Part shown: positions 59,549-64,000 of the stretch, piece after piece
Position numbering within the stretch: position 1 is the first letter of the stretch
How the letters are laid out: every line of letters starts with the position of its first letter
Source of the DNA: Monoplex corrugatus
Lineage: Eukaryota > Mollusca > Gastropoda > Littorinimorpha > Ranellidae
DNA length: 64,000 bases
Assembly: GCA_030674185.1 (NCBI GenBank)
Contig: CM060307.1
Span: 44,394,681-44,458,680, forward strand
Direction: 5' to 3'
The notes under the pieces: model-generated
What the model saw: the letters and a program-made list of their open reading frames with translations, nothing else
The model's database searches: none
Told to the model about the DNA's origin: nothing
Position numbers and translations under genes: made by a program

Positions 59549-60109
59549 GTGGGTTGTTTGTTTGTTTTGTTTGTTTGTTTCGTTTGTTTCGTTTGTTTCG
59601 TTTGTTTGTTTCTATGATCATTGAACTCAGGGAGATTATCTTTGTGCTCACCTTTTTCTTTTTTTTCGTCCCATTTTCTACGTCATCTTAATGGCCACAG
59701 AAGTTATGACACTTTTTACAATGCTATGATAATGACGACGATGGGGATGATAATCATGATGCTATGGTTTCAGTTTTAATTTCAGTTTCAGTTTCTCAAG
59801 ATGACGTCTCCGCGCTCGGAACGAATTCCATACGCACTAACATTATTTCCATCTAGGATTGAGACTGCGTGACAGGGATGTGCTCTACGCTTATTATCAT
59901 GATATATCCTGGCATCAACCAGGTCCGAGAGATACAGAACCTGCAGTGCTGGTCAGAAGATTTGAACACCTTCAATGACACATCCGTGAAGTGGATGAGA
60001 CTCGACTGTGTGGTCCCGGTCTTCCCAATGAGCCCACAGCACGCCCAACTCTGGGTAAGCGCCGGTTAGAGGTGAAAAATCCCACAATGATTTTTGAAGG
60101 GACTGATGG

Positions 60110-60120
60110 GGATTCGAACC
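60110..60120 (-). promoter_or_regulatory. RNA polymerase III B box of SINE
   Basis: Minus-strand GGTTCGAATCC, an exact fit to the consensus. The A box lies about 30 bp upstream at 60149-60165. Confidence 0.75.
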
Positions 60121-60148
60121 CACAACCTTCCAGTCGGTAGTCCGTTAC

Positions 60149-60165
60149 GCTCACCACTACACCAC
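60149..60165 (-). promoter_or_regulatory. RNA polymerase III A box of SINE
   Basis: Minus-strand GTGGTGTAGTGGTGAGC fits TRGCNNAGYNGG loosely, at normal tRNA spacing from the B box. Confidence 0.65.
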
Positions 60166-60173
60166 GGCGACTG

Positions 60174-60188
60174 GTTGAATATGAGTGT
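60174..60188. repeat. Target-site duplication of SINE, right copy
   Basis: GTTGAATATGAGTGT, identical to 59534-59548. Confidence 0.85.
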
Positions 60189-60594
60189 ATGTATGTTTGT
60201 GTGTGTTTATGGTGGGGATGTGGGTGTTGTAGATGGGCGGCCGATGAAGCGTTAATTCAGGTCGTGACAAAAATATAAACGAAACATGGGGTGAAGCAAT
60301 AAAGGAGGCAGAAAATGTAATCAAAGGGAAAAGAGACCAAAAGAAAAGGATGAAGGGACGTAGAAGCAACTCCCTTTTGACTTTGTAAATGATATATAAA
60401 ACTGAGCCAAGGCGACTTGCGACGTCAGTATGTCTGCCTGTTTTTTTCATTGCTTTATCCTGCAGTTGGTTTTGATTAGCTGTGGAAACAAACTCCACCT
60501 AACTGTGTTGAGTTTATAAATACCTCCACAGGCTGTTCTAAAAAAACCCAGCACAAACACCAGTGATCATTGTATTACTGGCCCAGCATTCGTG

Positions 60595-60615
60595 GGGGGG
60601 GGGGGGGGGGGGGGG
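60595..60615. repeat. Poly(G) run
   Basis: About 21 G residues. At the aligned place copy 1 has GGGGTGGAG. Confidence 0.8.
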
Positions 60616-60801
60616 ATAGATAAATAAAAGAAAACAAAGACCAAGAGAGGATAGTTTTTATGGAACAGTATGGAAAACAGAAATTTGTGAAAGTTGTGTT
60701 TTGTGATGAAGGGACTTGTGTTTACTAAGGAAGGCGGACAGAGCAGGGTTTAGGCTGAGTGGTGTTGTTTGCAGACAGGATAGAGAAGAAAGCCATCAGA
60801 G

Positions 60802-60921
60802 ATGTCGCTTACAGCTTGCATCATGACCCTCATTTCCTGCTTATTGGAGGGCTGGAGACCAGAACAATGCAGAATCAATACCAATTACACCGCTCCATTT
60901 AGACAACATCCAGGACAGCGC
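60802..60921 (+). pseudogene. Candidate signal-peptide exon, copy 2 (donor site lost)
   Basis: MSLTACIMTLISCLLEG, WRPEQCRINTNYTAPF and RQHPGQR, as in the copy at 49388 with one amino-acid change (F5A). The 3' splice site GTTGTTTGCAG is intact (ending 60774). The candidate donor GCTG|GTAATT of copy 1 reads GCCT|TAATT here, so the exon could not be spliced at that place. The frame instead runs on as LNCFRDEEKLAKANGTMVQ into a (GA)n tract. If copy 1 is a working exon this one is probably dead, or it uses another donor. Confidence 0.35.
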
Positions 60922-60974
60922 CTTAATTGCTTTAGGGACGAAGAAAAACTGGCAAAAGCAAATGGTACAATGGT

Positions 60975-61365
60975 ACAAAGAGAGAGAGAGAAAGAGACAA
61001 AGAGAGAGAGAGAAAGGGAACAAGAGAGATAGAGAGAAAGAAAGGGAAAGACAGAGACAGAGACTAAGAGACAGAGAGAGAGAGAAAGGGAAAGAGAGAG
61101 AGAAAGAGAGAGATAGAGAGAAAGAAAGGGAACGAGAGAGAGAGAGAATGGGAACGAGACAGAGAGGGGAGAGAGAGAGGGAACAAGAGAAAGAGAGAGA
61201 AAGGGAACGAGAGAGAGACAGAGACTAAGAGACAGAGAGAGAGAGAAAGGGAAAGAGAGAGAGAAAGAGAGAAAGGGAAAGAGAGAGAGAAAGAGAGAGA
61301 GAGAAAGAGAGAGTGAAAGGGAGAGATAGAAAGGGAAAGAGAGAGAGAAAGGGAAAGAGAGTTTA
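60975..61365. repeat. (GA)n / GAAAGGGA purine tract
   Basis: Long strand-asymmetric purine run with GAGA, AAAGGGAA and GACA motifs. It also resumes at 61445-61563. Confidence 0.95.
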
Positions 61366-61563
61366 CTGAAATACACACACACACTTCCTTGCACGCACAC
61401 ACACATAAACAACAACACCCCCCCCTCAAAAAAAGCAAAATTTCCCAATACAGAGAGACATACAGACAGACAGACCGACAGAGACAGAGAGAGAGAGAAT
61501 GGGAAAGAGAGAGTGAGAGAAATAGAGACAAATAGAAACAGAGACAGAGACACAGAGAGAGAG
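61366..61563. repeat. Short (CA)n, poly(C), (GACA)n and (GA)n tracts
   Basis: CA-rich at 61371-61407, CCCCCCC at 61419, and GACAGACA/GAGA from 61453. Confidence 0.85.
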
Positions 61564-61744
61564 TGATATTCATGTGAACTGTTCAAGAAGATAACTGACG
61601 CGTATTTTAAAGGTCATTGGCAACTCCAAAACTCTTCACCTTTTCGTCGTAAAGAACAATACAAAATTCACAGGTTGTTTTATTTATTAAGGAATACGAT
61701 ATTATTTTTTTAATGCACATATTCTTTCACCTTATTTACTGCCT

Positions 61745-62000
61745 ATTATACCATTGCCACATAGGACTGCAACGAAGGTTCTCCACTTGTATCTGTTCTG
61801 GACCAACCTCTGTATAGTACCTGAAGAGTGTTTCATGGCCATAAGGTTTCCTATTGTTCATCAACAGCTGTTCTGGGTCTTCCTCTCTTCCATCTTCTTT
61901 CGTCTTCCTTCTGGAGTCATAAGGGGCAGTCCATGTGATGTGTCCAATCTATCTCCATCAATTACTTGCATGTTTTCACCTAATATGGGAACATTTTCGA
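61745..62000 (-). pseudogene. LINE C-terminal fragment
   Basis: Minus-strand translation gives DRLDTSHGLPLMTPEGRRK, then (frameshifted) RGRPRTAVDE, and GTIQRLVQNRYKWRTFVAVL. This is the usual C-terminal sequence of a metazoan LINE ORF2 (TPEG-R-RGRP...W...RWR-FVAALC). Stops and frameshifts are present. There is no counterpart at the aligned place (about 50265-50300) in copy 1. Confidence 0.7.
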
Positions 62001-62290
62001 AGAAATCGCGGTTTCAACTTAAAGTTTAACACAAAGTTCAGTTTCAAGGGTAAAAGATTAGAGGGAAGTGTGTTAACGGAGGAGACAGGGTATGTGACAG
62101 AGAAATAAAGTTCAGGTCACTAGTGCGCTATACTATAGTGATGTGACTGCCCTAAAGTAGCTAGTAGCAAAAAGGACTGCCTTTGTGTCTTGAGATCACT
62201 GCGTTGGATTAGATAGTTTCACAGAAAGGCAATAGTCGGGAAAGTATTCAATGAACAGATTTTAAGGAAGGGCAACGTTCAAGTCACAGT

Positions 62291-62324
62291 AGGCTACTGG
62301 TGTATTCAGTAAGACAGTAATACA
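62291..62324. repeat. Single unit homologous to the 34-bp array
   Basis: CTACTGGTGTATTCAGTAAG and ACAGTAATACAGAA align to the 34-bp unit with about ten changes and sit at the position where the array starts in copy 1. Confidence 0.55.
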
Positions 62325-62340
62325 GAAAACCCATGCTGGG

Positions 62341-62984
62341 TCACTGTGATGGATATGTTAACTGAGAGAGTAACAAGACAGAATAGTACTTGATTAACGT
62401 TCCTGAAGGCTGCGGTAGGATTTGTTTTCCTTGTGATGAAGGTGGAAAACAATGTAGGCTTGGAGCAGAAGTGTACACTGTTGTTCACAGTGATGATTCA
62501 TAGGCAAGCATTATGTCACAGACGTACATTACTAGTGTAAATCAGTTTACATGCTAGGAAGATTCGTCTTTAGAGACTAGACTTGCGTTTAAATCACTAG
62601 ACCTTGTAAAGTTATAAATGATATTGTTGCTTTTGTTTTGCAAAAACAAAACAAAAAAGACGAAAAGCCCAGCTGAACTGACTTGAGATAGTTGAGGGAT
62701 TGTTCTTCTGTGCTGACAGACAAAAATATTTGTGTTGAAATGGTTCCCATACTGTTTATGTATGGCACCGGGAAGGGAAGAGGTAAGAGTAAGAGTCTTT
62801 TTTCTGTAGGATGCATGTGTGCATATTTCGTTATGTCTCTGGTGGGTAACGATTGCCACGGTTCTTCTTAACAAGTATCCATGATCACTTTTTGTATCAG
62901 TATTGTTGCCTACACACTTACGTATCTGAGTGATAGGTATGGTTGTTATTTTGAATTACCTGTTTATCAACAACATTTTGCCAG
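62341..62984. other. No recognisable gene
   Basis: AT-rich. A 106-codon minus-strand frame at 62554-62874 has no family signature. Confidence 0.45.
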
Positions 62985-63215
62985 GTACAATATTTTTTAT
63001 GCCATAGGGTCTTTTACATATACCAAATACACGCTGCACACAGGATCTCGATTTATCGAATTCTCCAAAATAACAGCACCTTGATTACCATTCTAGGTCT
63101 AGTGAAGCGGAGGGAGGGGCAAAAATTCCAGTCAGTTAAGGAATCGAATATGAAACCTCGGCTTTCCAAGGCCATAGAAATCAATGCTTTTACCTCTGTT
63201 CTCCACTCTTTTTAA
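62985..63215 (-). mobile_element. SINE-like repeat, family B, copy 2
   Basis: TTTGCCAGGTACAATATTTT, CCATAGGGTCTTTTACATAT, CACGCTGCACACAGGATCTC, GATTTATCGAATTCTCCAAA, GGAGGGAGGGGCAAAAATTC and GGAATCGAATATGAAACCTC, in the same order as family B. The last piece would be a degraded B box read on the minus strand. Confidence 0.6.
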
Positions 63216-63354
63216 GGGACACCTGTAATAGCAAAGGTGCCATTTTTGGTGATGCCAGGGATTTTCATCACGCTTCTCGTGTGTGGAAGTGCGAGGAGAG
63301 GGTAAAGATGTGGTGATTGGAGAGGTGTACACAGGAGTGGTGATGGAGAGGTGT
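63216..63354. other. Short unassigned stretch with a degenerate GGTGAT-GGAGAGGTGT repeat
   Basis: GATTGGAGAGGTGTACACAG and GATGGAGAGGTGTGTC form a small imperfect direct repeat before the LINE end. Confidence 0.5.
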
Positions 63355-63449
63355 GTCATCATCATTATGTGCCTTACTGAATGGCGTTGGCGATTATGGC
63401 CCTCCATATGAGTCTACCCCTTGTCACTGCAAGTACATCTTCCACCCGG
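63355..63449 (-). mobile_element. LINE 3' end, family X
   Basis: Minus-strand GGGTGGAAGATGTACTTGCA, ATATGGAGGGCCATAATCGC, CAACGCCATTCAGTAAGGC, then ATAATGATGATG. The flanks GGAGAGGTGTG (left) and GGAAAGGTGTG (right) may be a target-site duplication with one change. Confidence 0.75.
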
Positions 63450-63664
63450 AAAGGTGTGCACGTGATGTCAAACTGAAAATACTTACATGGATTATAGGAA
63501 CTGCACTGTACTGTTGAATGAGGTGTACCAGTATTGTTTGGCACTGCGTGTATGTTAGCTGGCTTATGCTTTACTTCTGATAAGAGGTGGATAAAGGTAA
63601 CCGGGGCTATGGAATGGTGTGACTGTCGGAAAAAGCGAGAAAGACTGACATTCTCAAGCGTATA
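63450..63664. other. No recognisable feature
   Basis: Short ordinary sequence. Confidence 0.5.
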
Positions 63665-64000
63665 GATGGACTAAGCGCTAGTTTGCCCGACACTTGGCAT
63701 TTGAAGACGACACTCATGTCCGTGGCTCCCTTACCCTTCCATTTTCAATCAGTCCATCGCTTTGAAAAAAAACACATGCAACTGTAGTGTGAATACCAGT
63801 AGAAAAGAAGAAGAAGAAGAAAGAAATGAAGGAACAAGAAAAAAAGATGAAACAAAAAAGAGATGAAACGAAGAAAACTCCGTGTAACTACGGTAGATGT
63901 ACTAAGGCTTGATATTGGGCCTAATCCACATCCTTCAATTACGTCCATGGCATTTTACCAGCATAGGGAGAACACGCACGCGAGCGCTGTTTCCTTGGAA
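63665..64000. repeat. Duplicated block, copy 2 (continues past window end)
   Basis: GATGGACTAAGCGCTAGTTTGCCCGACACTTGG and GGCATTTTACCAGCATAGGGAGAACACGCACGCGAGCGCTG match 54940-55265, with a purine-rich middle (63800-63885). Confidence 0.7.

Larger units (their letters stand above)
59549..60173 (-). mobile_element. tRNA-derived SINE, family C, copy 2 (apparently complete)
   Basis: Flanked by a 15-bp target-site duplication and absent from the paralogous segment. On the minus strand it opens with a tRNA-like head: GTGGTGTAGTGGTGAGC (A box) and GGTTCGAATCC (B box, 60110-60120). The body follows (AAATCATTGTGGGATTTTTC, CTCATTGGGAAGACCGG), then a second part with CTGAAACTGAAACTG-type sequence, and it ends in an (AAAC)n tail at 59549-59612. 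RNA polymerase III would transcribe it; a LINE would supply the integration machinery. At about 625 bp it is long for a SINE, so an inner composite structure is possible. Confidence 0.78.
59369..62340. repeat. Paralogous segment, copy 2
   Basis: Co-linear with 48578-50620 (landmarks given there), longer because it holds a SINE (59549-60173), a (GA)n tract and probably a LINE end (61745-62000) that copy 1 lacks. It has one 34-bp unit where copy 1 has an array. Confidence 0.75.

Noticed and set aside
60100..60170. Possible functional tRNA gene on the minus strand
   Set aside because: The head is continuous with a SINE body, flanked by target-site duplications, and no good acceptor stem pairs.

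Overview
The window looks like non-coding, repeat-dominated nuclear DNA of a metazoan, most likely a gastropod mollusc. There are no bacterial-style operons. Sequence is mostly AT-rich with very long (GT)n, (CT)n, (GATA)n and (GGTT)n tracts. It is packed with fragments of several non-LTR retrotransposons (LINEs), tRNA-derived SINEs of a kind I associate with gastropods (from memory, not a search), one structurally complete DIRS-type retrotransposon, and a family of fold-back MITE-like elements. Nearly all long open frames are by-products of tandem repeats or pieces of transposons.

Layout: 0-3.7 kb holds LINE ends, a MITE and an RNase H fragment, then an internally deleted LINE copy (2339-3528). 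A much fuller copy of the same LINE lies at about 6645-10637, set inside (TA)n(GT)n DNA. 10.6-17.3 kb is microsatellite, a degraded reverse transcriptase piece, a large inverted repeat (14.73-15.15 kb) and a MITE. 17.48-23.36 kb is one 5.9-kb minisatellite of about 200 units of 29 bp. 23.7-27.7 kb has a SINE, a MITE, a LINE end and microsatellites. 27.75-30.73 kb carries, on the minus strand, the best host-gene candidate: two exons with compatible phase encoding a single-pass membrane protein, with a 33-bp minisatellite in the putative intron. 31-37 kb holds a long (GATA)n/(GGAT)n block, a 40/45-bp minisatellite and another MITE. At 37.3-39.4 kb one LINE is inserted in another with a readable target-site duplication. 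40.25-41.28 kb is a 1-kb GGTT/GGTC tract. 42.7-48.4 kb is the DIRS element.

The right quarter (48.6-64 kb) contains two paralogous segments in the same order and orientation (about 48.58-50.6 and 59.37-62.33 kb; possibly also 54.94-55.27 and 63.67-64.0 kb). Each carries a roughly 98% identical ~250-bp block with an exon-like signal-peptide-coding stretch. The first segment also contains a 34-bp minisatellite of about 61 units where the second has what looks like a single unit. The second has acquired a SINE with a 15-bp target-site duplication and probably a LINE end.

No complete multi-exon gene, rRNA, functional tRNA or CRISPR array was seen. The exon models rest on reading frame, splice-like motifs and paralogy only; nothing here was checked against databases or transcripts.
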